The notes beneath the pieces are model-generated. The model saw nothing but the letters and a program-made list of their open reading frames with translations. It searched no databases and was not told the origin of the DNA. The position numbers and the translations under genes are program-made. Source: Bacteroides cutis (lineage in GTDB: Bacteria > Bacteroidota > Bacteroidia > Bacteroidales > Bacteroidaceae). Taken from it: a stretch of DNA of 64,000 nucleotides. Each line of letters opens with the position of its first letter. The first letter of the stretch is position 1. Location of the stretch: assembly GCF_900241005.1 (NCBI RefSeq), contig NZ_OEST01000006.1:124001-188000 (forward strand). Direction: 5' to 3'. Of the stretch, positions 1 to 7,368 are shown one piece after another.

Positions 1-132
1 CGCAAATGACTTCAAAAATATAATGAAAAGATAAACGAAACAACAAGAAAAGCAATATATTGAATGTTTCATAAACAAAAACATCATGATAATAAATTCA
101 TTATTTACAAACATTTTTTTATTACAACCATT

Positions 133-771
133 ATGAAAAAAAGTATCTTAACAATTATTTTTGCGTTCATCTGTATCTTGGGGTATGCGCAAGTGTCTTT
201 TAATGTAAAGGCAGGTCTTAACCTTAGCAGTTACATCGGTGAAAATTCAGATAACTCCAAATTCAAACCGGGAGTTCGTCTTGGCGTGGGAATGGAATAT
301 CAATTCAATGAAATGGTGGCTCTGCAACCTTCATTATTTTTCTCACAGAAAGGAGCCAAGTATTCAGATGATTATAAAGGAAATATTGCAGATGCCGATG
401 CAGACGTAAAAATTAACCAACTGTATCTTGAGCTTCCAATCAATGTACAATTCAGATTCAACATTGCAGACAATACTAATCTTGTTATTGCAACCGGTCC
501 CTATTTGGCCTGTGGCGTAGGCGGAAAAGCAAAATTTGACGGAAATGCTTCCGTTGGCGGTGTTGAAGTAAACGGTTCTGAAAAGATAGATACTTTCGGA
601 GATGACGGATTGGATTATAATAGATTCGATGCCGGCTGGAACATCGGCCTCGGCGTAGAATTCGGACAGATTCTTGTAGGGCTTGATACACAGCTTGGCT
701 TTTGCAAGATCATGGATGGAGATGCTCCGCACAATGCGAACATTGGCATCACTTTGGGATATAAATTTTAA
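133..771 (+). CDS. outer membrane beta-barrel protein
   Basis: Predicted small outer-membrane beta-barrel of about 212 residues. The start is placed at the ATG at 133, because from there the product begins with a clean signal peptide (MKKS, a hydrophobic stretch, then GYAQ at the cleavage site); an in-frame ATG at 64 would add 23 residues that do not look like part of a signal peptide. The mature part has alternating short strands with Gly/Asn turns and ends in the aromatic-terminated sequence LGYKF, typical of porin-fold barrels. It resembles the general Bacteroidetes 'outer membrane beta-barrel / PorT' families; no substrate can be inferred. A second, shorter barrel gene follows on the same strand, but the 140-base gap suggests separate transcription. 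Confidence 0.8.
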   Translation: MKKSILTIIFAFICILGYAQVSFNVKAGLNLSSYIGENSDNSKFKPGVRLGVGMEYQFNEMVALQPSLFFSQKGAKYSDDYKGNIADADADVKINQLYLELPINVQFRFNIADNTNLVIATGPYLACGVGGKAKFDGNASVGGVEVNGSEKIDTFGDDGLDYNRFDAGWNIGLGVEFGQILVGLDTQLGFCKIMDGDAPHNANIGITLGYKF

Positions 772-912
772 GTTGTTCTTTTTTTGAAGACCTCTTAATT
801 GAGTAGTTGGTAAGACTAAAGCTTTCTTGCTATTCTTATATTTCTATCTTAGAATTAAGTATTTTATTGTGGATAATCCATAATTTATTTGTTACAAAAT
901 AGACAATCTGGT

Positions 913-1428
913 ATGAAAAAAATATTCATTTTATTAATAACTCTTTTTTCGTTGTCAGTCGGTGTTTATGCGCAGAAAGGGAAACAGGCTATAGGTTTCG
1001 GTCTCGGTTATGGAACAGAGATTGAAAGTCTTGGATTAGGAATTAAGTATCAGTATAACATAACCAATCCTATACGTATTGAACCCTCTCTCAACTATTT
1101 TTTTGAAAATGACAATGTAAGCATGTTGGATGTGAACGTTAATTTCCATTATCTGTTTCCGGTAGCCGGTAATGTCAAGCTTTATCCGCTGTTCGGATTG
1201 ACTTTATCCAATTGGATGTTTGATATGTATGATGTTGATTGGGATGGAGACCACGTTCATGTCGATGACAATGGGAACCATAACGAATGTCGGTTTGGTG
1301 TAAACTTGGGAGTTGGGGCTGAATTTGCATTGAGCCATAGTTGGGCCATGAATCTTGAATTCAAGTATCAATTGGTTAGTGATTTTGACCAGGGTGTCAT
1401 TAATATTGGAGCCGCATATAGATTTTAA
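913..1428 (+). CDS. outer membrane beta-barrel protein, short
   Basis: About 171 residues starting at the ATG at 913 (MKKIFILLITLF..., cleavage expected after VYAQ). An in-frame ATG 24 bases upstream would spoil the signal peptide. The mature protein is rich in Gly and aromatic residues, with strand-turn-strand texture and a terminal phenylalanine (AAYRF), the usual signature of an outer-membrane barrel. Residues 110-130 carry a loop rich in Asp, His and Asn (DVDWDGDHVHVDDNGNHN) that could bind a divalent metal; this is an inference from composition. Function unknown. Confidence 0.75.
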   Translation: MKKIFILLITLFSLSVGVYAQKGKQAIGFGLGYGTEIESLGLGIKYQYNITNPIRIEPSLNYFFENDNVSMLDVNVNFHYLFPVAGNVKLYPLFGLTLSNWMFDMYDVDWDGDHVHVDDNGNHNECRFGVNLGVGAEFALSHSWAMNLEFKYQLVSDFDQGVINIGAAYRF

Positions 1429-1524
1429 AGAAAATCTCAGAATAGAAATCATATGAATGTAAGAGGGGATAAACGTAATTTAATGCTTGTCCCCTCTTTT
1501 ATGTTTCAATCTTTGGATTTCAAG

Positions 1525-1755
1525 TTAATCATCGTCATCATCGTCGTCATCGTATCGATAGTGCTTCTTGTGGTGCTTCTTCGTTTTTTTATATTTATGT
1601 TTCTTATGGTGAAATTTGTCATGACGCTCACAGTATGAATTATAATATTCATACCAGCAGTCACTATGGTGATGAACCCTGTCATAGAAAGGAGTATAAT
1701 ACACACTTCCCGGATTTATGCCGATCTCCCTAAGGATACGGTTCGTTTTTGATTC
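1525..1755 (-). pseudogene. 3' remnant of a His/Lys/Asp-rich protein
   Basis: Read on the minus strand, an open frame of 76 codons without a start codon ends at the TAA at 1525-1527. It has strongly protein-like composition: a segment with GINPGSVYYTPF, then HHHSDCWYEYYNSYCERH, several HHKK/KKH clusters and a terminal run of eight Asp. Upstream it is stopped by an in-frame TAA, so only the C-terminal end of a former gene appears to survive. The Asp codons are mixed GAT/GAC, which argues against a simple DNA repeat. It lies between an outer-membrane barrel gene and the debris near tRNA-Ala. It could instead be translated from a non-ATG codon, but I see no support for that. Confidence 0.4.
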
Positions 1756-1849
1756 TTACTATGAAGTAAACCATTGTTGGTTTTGCCCCTTTAGGTTTTA
1801 CTAGGTTATAGTAGGGGGATCTCTTGGGCAAAACATTGTTTGATTTCAT
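1730..1849 (-). pseudogene. possible integrase arm-domain fragment
   Basis: A 39-codon stretch on the minus strand beginning MKSNNVLPKRSPYYNLVKPK and continuing GAKPTMVYFIVRIKNE before a stop. The layout (basic turn, PKGAKP, then a beta-strand rich in V/I/F and R) resembles the N-terminal arm DNA-binding domain of Bacteroidetes tyrosine recombinases. No catalytic domain follows; instead the reading frame runs into the His/Asp-rich remnant in another frame. Its position about 130 bases from a tRNA gene fits the remains of an excised or decayed integrated element. Similarity is judged by eye only, so confidence is low. Confidence 0.3.
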
Positions 1850-1893
1850 TGTTTGAAACCATTGTTTCAGTTTTTTTAATAGAAGCATTGTTT
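1834..1893. repeat. 13-bp periodic CATTGTTT repeats
   Basis: The octamer CATTGTTT starts at 1834, 1847, 1860 and 1886. The first three lie exactly 13 bases apart and the fourth 26 bases (two periods) further on; the unit that would start at 1873 is degenerate. The repeats overlap the 5' end of the integrase-like fragment and lie within 100 bases of tRNA-Ala. Iteron-like or recombinase arm-type binding sites are possible roles. Confidence 0.6.
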
Positions 1894-1978
1894 GATGTTT
1901 CAGAATGTGCCATAATAGGGTGTTACTTGGCATATAGGCATAAAAAAAGGCATACAGCTATACTGTATGCCTTATTTG

Positions 1979-2052
1979 TGGAGCGTATGAGACTCGAACT
2001 CATCACCTCGACACTGCCAGTGTCGCGCTCTAGCCAGATGAGCTAACGCCCC
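1979..2052 (-). tRNA. tRNA-Ala (anticodon GGC)
   Basis: Read on the minus strand, the acceptor arm GGGGCGT pairs with ACGCTCC and includes a G3-U70 wobble, the classic alanine identity element. The D-arm GCTC/GAGC, the anticodon stem CGACA/TGTCG with loop CTGGCAG (anticodon GGC) and the T-arm ATGAG-TTCGAGT-CTCAT are all present, with discriminator A. CCA is not encoded. The gene is followed on its 3' side by integrase-like debris and 13-bp repeats, so it may have served as an attachment site. Confidence 0.95.
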
Positions 2053-2123
2053 GTTGCTAACGTTTGCAGAAGAGCCCGCATTTTTGATGGCGCAAATATA
2101 ATGCATTATTCTGAAATAATTGC

Positions 2124-2131
2124 TATGTTTG
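2124..2131 (+). promoter_or_regulatory. Bacteroides -7 box upstream of DUF4286-ruvC
   Basis: TATGTTTG matches the Bacteroides -7 consensus TAnnTTTG and lies 24 bases before the start at 2156. No convincing -33 TTTG is at the expected distance. Confidence 0.4.
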
Positions 2132-2155
2132 CGAAACAAAATGAAAAAATGAGTT

Positions 2156-2458
2156 ATGCTGATATATAATACTACTTATCATGTGGAGGAAGGACAGGAA
2201 AAAAACTTTCTGATTTGGATGCAGGAATATTATCTTCCGGAAGTGGAAAAAAACGGAACTTTATTTGCTCCGCGTATTCTTCGTGTATTGAGCCATAGGG
2301 ATGACGGAGAGAGTTATTCTGTTCAGTTTGAAGTAGAAAATTCTGCCAAGTTACATCGTTGGCACCAAGAACAAGGAGTGAAACTGAATGAAGAATTGCT
2401 GAAAACTTTTCAAGATAAAGTAGTGGGATTTCCTACATTGATGGAGGTGATAGTGTGA
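2156..2458 (+). CDS. DUF4286 family protein
   Basis: A 100-residue cytoplasmic protein beginning [13 protein letters not shown], with the motifs [17 protein letters not shown] and [10 protein letters not shown] recognise this as the DUF4286 family (a small ferredoxin-like alpha/beta fold) common in Bacteroidetes next to ruvC. No signal peptide or membrane segment is seen. Its stop overlaps the GTG start of ruvC by four bases, implying translational coupling. The biochemical function is not established. Confidence 0.85.
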   Translation: MLIYNTTYHVEEGQEKNFLIWMQEYYLPEVEKNGTLFAPRILRVLSHRDDGESYSVQFEVENSAKLHRWHQEQGVKLNEELLKTFQDKVVGFPTLMEVIV

Positions 2459-3024
2459 TACAACCGGTCAAGGAAAAGATTATTTTAGGTATTGATCCCG
2501 GTACTACCATTATGGGGTACGGAATATTACGTGTAGTGGGGGTAAAACCTGAAATGATTGCCATGGGCATCATCGACCTCCGTAAGTTTGATGACCATTA
2601 TCTGAAACTTCGCCATATTCATGAGCGTGTATTGGGTATCATCGAAAGTTATTTGCCGGACGAACTTGCCATTGAAGCTCCATTTTTTGGAAAAAACGTA
2701 CAATCCATGTTGAAGTTAGGACGTGCGCAAGGTGTGGCTATGGCTGCCGCTTTGAGCCGGGATATTCCTATTACGGAATATGCGCCATTGAAAATAAAGA
2801 TGGCGATAACTGGAAACGGCCAGGCATCCAAAGAGCAAGTGGCGGATATGCTGCAACGTATTTTGCATTTTTCTAAAGAGGAAATGCCTGTTTTTATGGA
2901 TGCTACTGATGGACTTGCTGCCGCCTATTGTCACTTTTTGCAGATGGGACGGCCAACGATAGAAAAAGGATATCACGGATGGAAAGATTTTATAGCCAAA
3001 AATCCTGATAAAGTAAAGAAATAA
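2455..3024 (+). CDS. ruvC: crossover junction endodeoxyribonuclease RuvC
   Basis: Holliday-junction resolvase of 189 residues, the usual family length. It starts with GTG at 2455, overlapping the preceding stop (GTGTGA), which fixes the start. The four acidic active-site residues of the RNase H-like fold can be placed: Asp14 in LGIDPGTT, Glu74 in [10 protein letters not shown], and Asp149 and Asp152 in [13 protein letters not shown]. It resolves four-way junctions made by RuvAB branch migration during recombination and repair. It is co-transcribed with the upstream DUF4286 gene; the next gene (pullulanase) has its own -7 box. Confidence 0.95.
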   Translation: MIQPVKEKIILGIDPGTTIMGYGILRVVGVKPEMIAMGIIDLRKFDDHYLKLRHIHERVLGIIESYLPDELAIEAPFFGKNVQSMLKLGRAQGVAMAAALSRDIPITEYAPLKIKMAITGNGQASKEQVADMLQRILHFSKEEMPVFMDATDGLAAAYCHFLQMGRPTIEKGYHGWKDFIAKNPDKVKK

Positions 3025-3033
3025 TCGTTTGAT

Positions 3034-3041
3034 TACATTTG
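3034..3041 (+). promoter_or_regulatory. Bacteroides -7 box upstream of pulA
   Basis: TACATTTG fits TAnnTTTG and sits 25 bases before the pullulanase start at 3067. Confidence 0.4.
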
Positions 3042-3066
3042 TTATCTAGTACTTAAAATAAAAGCC

Positions 3067-5064
3067 ATGAAATTAAATGAACTTGCTATTATCGGAGTAG
3101 CCGCGACAACCGTTATTAGTTGTACCCCTACTAAAAATGAATATGCTTCGTACGAACTTTATCCAGTCCGTTCGGGTAGTTTGTCAGAAATGGAATATAC
3201 GCCTGCCATCACACAATTTACCCTGTGGGCACCTACGGCAGATGAGGTTCGCTTGATGTTGTTTGATGCGGGAGAGGGTGGACATGCGTACGAGACAGTT
3301 TCAATGAAAGCTTCGGAGGAAGGTACTTGGAAAACCAGAATAGAGAAAGATTTGAAAGGTAAGTTCTATACTTTTAATGTGAAAATAAAAGATAAATGGT
3401 TAGGTGATACTCCTGGTATCAATGCGAAAGCGGTTGGAGTGAATGGTAAACGTGCAGCTATTGTGGATATGAAAGAAACAGATCCTGAAGGTTGGGTTGA
3501 AGATAAGCGCCCAGTATTGGTTTCTCCAGCAGATGCTGTGATTTACGAAATGCATCACCGTGATTTCTCTATTGATCCTTCTTCGGGTATCCGGAATAAA
3601 GGTAAATTCTTGGCATTGACGGAAATAGGTACAGTGAATGCAGATAAGTTGGCTACGGGAATCGATCATTTGAAACAACTGGGTGTGACGCATGTACATA
3701 TTCTTCCTTCGTACGATTATGCTTCGGTAGACGAAACAAAGTTGGATGAAAATAAATATAATTGGGGATATGATCCGCAGAACTATAATGTTCCCGATGG
3801 ATCTTATTCTACTGATCCTTATAAGCCGGAAGTACGTATTCGTGAGTTCAAGCAAATGGTACAAGCCTTGCATAAGGCGGGTATCCGTATCGTACTGGAT
3901 GTGGTGTATAACCATACTTTCAATACTTTGGAAAGTAATTTTGAACGTACTGTACCTGGCTATTTTTATCGTCATAAACCGGATGGCGGCTTTTCCGATG
4001 CTTCGGCTTGCGGTAATGAAACGGCAAGTGAACGCCCCATGATGCGGAAGTATATGATAGAGTCTGTGTTGCATTGGATAAACGAGTATCATATTGATGG
4101 TTTCCGTTTCGATCTGATGGGTATTCACGATATCGAAACCATGAATGAAATTCGTAAAGCGGTTTCTGCTATAGATCCAAGTATCATTATCTATGGTGAA
4201 GGATGGGCGGCATCAACTCCCCAGCTTCCGGAGGACTCATTGGCAATGAAAGCGAATACTCATAAAATGCCGGGGATTGCGGCATTCTCCGATGAAATGC
4301 GGGATGCCTTACGTGGTCCGTTTGATAATGATCATCAGGGAGCTTTCCTTGCTGGATTTCCCGGTGGAGAAGAAAGTATTAAGTTTGGTATCGTGGGGGC
4401 GATACAACATCCGCAAGTCAATAATGATTCTGTTAATTATAGTAAAGCGCCTTGGGCGATACAACCTACGCAAATGATCAGCTATGTATCTTGCCACGAT
4501 GATATGTGCTTGGTAGATAGATTAAAGTCCAGTGTGCCCGGAATAACTCCCGAAGAACTTGTTAAACTGGATAAACTAGCACAGACGGCTGTATTTACTT
4601 CGCAAGGTATTCCTTTTATCCAGGCAGGTGAAGAGGTGATGCGCGATAAGAAAGGGGTACACAATAGTTATCAAAGTCCCGATTCTATTAATGCTATCGA
4701 TTGGAACCGCAAGACTGTAAATGCGGACGTGTTTGCTTATTATAAAGGATTAATTCAAATGCGAAAAAATCATCCTGCTTTTCGTATGGGCGATGCTGAT
4801 GCGGTACGTAAGTATTTGGAATTTATTCCTGTTGGGGGTAGTAATGTAGTGGCTTACCGTTTGAAAGGACACGCTGGTGGCGATGCTTGGGAAGATATCT
4901 ATGTTGTATTGAATTCCCGTAAAGAGGTTGCTGAAGTAACCATACCCGAGGGAAAATATACGATAGTATACAGGGATGGATTTATCAGCGAGCAAGGTTT
5001 GGGAACAATGTATGGTCCCGTAATTTCAGTTCCGGCGCAATCGGCACTTATCTTTTATAAATGA
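3067..5064 (+). CDS. pulA: type I pullulanase lipoprotein (GH13)
   Basis: Debranching enzyme of 665 residues that hydrolyses alpha-1,6 bonds in pullulan, glycogen or amylopectin fragments. A lipobox-like signal (TTVISC) near residue 20 suggests lipidation and periplasmic or surface location. An N-terminal early-set domain (about residues 45-150, starting QFTLWAPTADEV) precedes the GH13 barrel. Seen in the sequence: the type I pullulanase signature YNWGYDP at 231-237, nucleophile Asp349 in FRFDLMG, acid/base Glu378 in YGEGW, and Asp478 in SCHDD. The C-terminal beta domain ends ALIFYK. Its stop overlaps the start of the ABC protein by four bases, so the two are translationally coupled. It is likely constitutive starch/glycogen metabolism rather than part of the downstream glycan locus. 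Confidence 0.93.
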   Translation: MKLNELAIIGVAATTVISCTPTKNEYASYELYPVRSGSLSEMEYTPAITQFTLWAPTADEVRLMLFDAGEGGHAYETVSMKASEEGTWKTRIEKDLKGKFYTFNVKIKDKWLGDTPGINAKAVGVNGKRAAIVDMKETDPEGWVEDKRPVLVSPADAVIYEMHHRDFSIDPSSGIRNKGKFLALTEIGTVNADKLATGIDHLKQLGVTHVHILPSYDYASVDETKLDENKYNWGYDPQNYNVPDGSYSTDPYKPEVRIREFKQMVQALHKAGIRIVLDVVYNHTFNTLESNFERTVPGYFYRHKPDGGFSDASACGNETASERPMMRKYMIESVLHWINEYHIDGFRFDLMGIHDIETMNEIRKAVSAIDPSIIIYGEGWAASTPQLPEDSLAMKANTHKMPGIAAFSDEMRDALRGPFDNDHQGAFLAGFPGGEESIKFGIVGAIQHPQVNNDSVNYSKAPWAIQPTQMISYVSCHDDMCLVDRLKSSVPGITPEELVKLDKLAQTAVFTSQGIPFIQAGEEVMRDKKGVHNSYQSPDSINAIDWNRKTVNADVFAYYKGLIQMRKNHPAFRMGDADAVRKYLEFIPVGGSNVVAYRLKGHAGGDAWEDIYVVLNSRKEVAEVTIPEGKYTIVYRDGFISEQGLGTMYGPVISVPAQSALIFYK

Positions 5065-6518
5065 TGCAACAATATACTATACATATAGCGGGGGGCGTAG
5101 CACGTAATCCGCTTGTTCGTTTGGCGCAACCTGTCAGTCTTGATTTTCTTGCCGGAGAACATATTGCTATCGTTGGTCCTAACGGATCAGGAAAAAGTTT
5201 GCTGGTAGATATGCTTACTGGGAAATATCCCTTGCGGGAAGGTGAATTGGCATATGATTTTTCTCCTTCTACTACAAAGACGGTATACGATAATATTAAA
5301 TATATCGCTTTCCGCGATACATACGGTTCGGTAGATGCCAACTATTACTATCAGCAGCGTTGGAATACCCATGATCAGGAAGATATGCCCGAAGTGCGCG
5401 ATTTGCTGGGAGAAGTAAAGAATGATGTTTTGACACAACAGCTTTTTGAACTTTTCCGCATTGAACCGATGCTCGATAAGAAAATAATTCTTCTTAGTAG
5501 CGGTGAGTTGCGTAAGTTCCAGTTAGCAAAGACTTTGCTTACTGCTCCCCGTATTCTTATCATGGACAATCCGTTTATCGGACTGGATGCTTCCACGCGC
5601 GAACTTCTTTTTAATTTATTGAATGGACTTGCACACATGGATTCTTTACAGATTATCCTTATACTTTCCATGATGGATGACATACCTTCTTTTATAACTC
5701 ATGTTGTACCGGTGGATAATATGATAGTAGGGGAAAAAATGGAACGTGAGATGTATATGCAGGCATTTCATATGCAGGATTTTGTTGCGCCTATGGAAAA
5801 TCTGCAACAACGTATTCTTGATTTGCCATACGGAAATACTAGTTATACTTCGGAAGAGGTGATAAAATTAAATAAGGTGAGTATCCGCTATGACGATCGT
5901 ACCATATTGAAAGAATTGGATTGGACGATACTACGTGGAGAAAAGTGGGCATTGAGTGGTGAGAACGGTGCGGGTAAGTCGACTTTATTGAGTTTGGTGT
6001 GTGCTGATAATCCGCAGTCATATGCTTGTGATATCAGCCTGTTCGGAAGGAAACGCGGGACAGGTGAAAGTATCTGGGAAATTAAGAAGCACATCGGATA
6101 CGTCAGTCCTGAAATGCATCGTGCTTATTTGAAAAATCTCCCTGCTATTGAAATTGTGGCTTCCGGTTTGCATGACAGTATCGGCTTGTACAAGCGTCCT
6201 CGTGAAGAACAAATGGCTGTGTGTGAGTGGTGGATGGATATATTTGGTATCTCTGCTTTGAGAGATAAGCCTTTTCTGCAGCTGTCCAGTGGAGAACAAC
6301 GTTTAGCATTGTTGGCACGTGCTTTTGTCAAAGACCCGGAATTGTTAATTTTGGACGAACCTCTTCACGGACTGGACACTTACAATCGCCGTCGGGTAAA
6401 AAAGATCATTGAAGCTTTTTGTTACCGTCGGGATAAAACGATGATTATGGTAACCCACTATGAAAATGAATTGCCCGGTACAATAACTAATCATTTGTAC
6501 TTAAAACGTAATCAATAA
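5061..6518 (+). CDS. twin-ATPase ABC protein (ModF-like)
   Basis: 485 residues containing two ABC nucleotide-binding domains in tandem and no membrane segments, as in E. coli ModF. Domain 1 has Walker A GPNGSGKS (39-46) and signature LSSGELRK. Its Walker B reads LIMDNPF, so the catalytic glutamate is replaced by Asn170. Domain 2 has Walker A GENGAGKS, signature LSSGEQRL and an intact Walker B LDEP (Asp432-Glu433). Only the second site therefore looks hydrolysis-competent. It overlaps pulA by four bases. No permease gene is adjacent, so a transport role is not shown; translation-related or regulatory ATPase roles are possible. Confidence 0.85.
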   Translation: MMQQYTIHIAGGVARNPLVRLAQPVSLDFLAGEHIAIVGPNGSGKSLLVDMLTGKYPLREGELAYDFSPSTTKTVYDNIKYIAFRDTYGSVDANYYYQQRWNTHDQEDMPEVRDLLGEVKNDVLTQQLFELFRIEPMLDKKIILLSSGELRKFQLAKTLLTAPRILIMDNPFIGLDASTRELLFNLLNGLAHMDSLQIILILSMMDDIPSFITHVVPVDNMIVGEKMEREMYMQAFHMQDFVAPMENLQQRILDLPYGNTSYTSEEVIKLNKVSIRYDDRTILKELDWTILRGEKWALSGENGAGKSTLLSLVCADNPQSYACDISLFGRKRGTGESIWEIKKHIGYVSPEMHRAYLKNLPAIEIVASGLHDSIGLYKRPREEQMAVCEWWMDIFGISALRDKPFLQLSSGEQRLALLARAFVKDPELLILDEPLHGLDTYNRRRVKKIIEAFCYRRDKTMIMVTHYENELPGTITNHLYLKRNQ

Positions 6519-6559
6519 ATTTATTTGCTTGATAAAGAATAAACAATGATGTAAATCGT

Positions 6560-6567
6560 TATATTTG
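6560..6567 (+). promoter_or_regulatory. Bacteroides -7 box upstream of transaldolase-like gene
   Basis: TATATTTG is a full match to TAnnTTTG, 29 bases before the ATG at 6597. The -33 region is not clear. Confidence 0.5.
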
Positions 6568-6596
6568 TACATTAACTATTTTAAATCATTTATATC

Positions 6597-7253
6597 ATGA
6601 AATTCTTTATTGACACAGCTAATCTGGAACAGATTCGAGAAGCCTATGATTTGGGCGTTCTTGATGGCGTTACTACCAATCCTTCACTCATGGCAAAAGA
6701 GGGGATCAGAGGAGTAGAGAACCAATGTAAACATTACGTGGATATCTGTAACATTGTAAAGGGTGATGTGAGTGCCGAAGTTATTGCTACCGATTATAAA
6801 GGCATGATTAAGGAGGGCGAAGAACTTGCGGCGCTTAATCAGCATATCGTAGTAAAAGTGCCTTGCATTGCTGATGGTATCAAAGCTATTAAATATTTCT
6901 CGGGGAAAGGTATACGTACGAATTGTACATTGGTTTTCTCTGTTGGGCAGGCATTGCTGGCTGCCAAAGCCGGGGCTACTTACGTGTCTCCGTTTGTTGG
7001 TCGTCTTGATGATATTTGTGAAGATGGTATTGCTTTAGTGGGTAAGATTGTGGAGATGTATCGTTATTATGATTATTCTACTCAAGTACTCGCTGCTTCC
7101 ATCCGTCATACGGCACACATCATCCAGTGTATAGAAGCGGGAGCCGACGTGGCAACTTGTCCGCTTTCGGCTATCAAGGGATTATTGAACCATCCATTGA
7201 CAGATGCTGGCTTAAAGAAATTTTTGGAAGATTACAATCGTGTAAACGGATAA
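6597..7253 (+). CDS. transaldolase / fructose-6-phosphate aldolase family
   Basis: 218-residue class I aldolase of the short transaldolase family (TalC/FSA, MipB-like). The N-terminus MKFFIDTANLEQI, the DGVTTNPSL motif and the Schiff-base lysine Lys87 in IVVKVPC are present, as is the family's C-terminal helix. It either transfers a dihydroxyacetone unit between sugar phosphates in the non-oxidative pentose phosphate pathway or cleaves fructose 6-phosphate; the sequence alone does not let me choose. It is a cytoplasmic, stand-alone gene with its own promoter. An AT-rich hairpin follows. Confidence 0.88.
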   Translation: MKFFIDTANLEQIREAYDLGVLDGVTTNPSLMAKEGIRGVENQCKHYVDICNIVKGDVSAEVIATDYKGMIKEGEELAALNQHIVVKVPCIADGIKAIKYFSGKGIRTNCTLVFSVGQALLAAKAGATYVSPFVGRLDDICEDGIALVGKIVEMYRYYDYSTQVLAASIRHTAHIIQCIEAGADVATCPLSAIKGLLNHPLTDAGLKKFLEDYNRVNG

Positions 7254-7297
7254 CTTCTGAAAAAGCCTATAAGCCTATCCTTCACTGTAATTCTTGA

Positions 7298-7317
7298 CTA
7301 TTATTGGCGAATAATAG
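7298..7317 (+). terminator. AT-rich 8-bp hairpin
   Basis: CTATTATT and AATAATAG form a perfect 8-bp inverted repeat around a GGCG loop. It lies 45 bases past the transaldolase-like gene and just upstream of the next -7 box. With no T-tract it is a weak terminator candidate and could instead be an operator. Confidence 0.35.
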
Positions 7318-7328
7318 AATAAAATATT

Positions 7329-7336
7329 TATTTTTG
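7329..7336 (+). promoter_or_regulatory. Bacteroides -7 box
   Basis: TATTTTTG matches TAnnTTTG 32 bases before the start at 7369. A TTG at 7304-7306 lies about 22 bases upstream, near the expected -33 position. Confidence 0.45.
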
Positions 7337-7368
7337 CAAAATATAATAGTTTCAAAAATAAAGCATTG

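Noticed and set aside
1453..1638. Plus-strand open frame rich in Val/Ile/Leu
   Set aside because: It is the antisense of the His/Asp-rich minus-strand remnant (Asp and His codons read backwards give Val, Ile and Met); no leader or start context.
3400..4128. Minus-strand open frame (242 codons) inside pullulanase
   Set aside because: It lies opposite the conserved GH13 barrel; the Ile/His/Thr-rich translation is typical of a codon-bias shadow.
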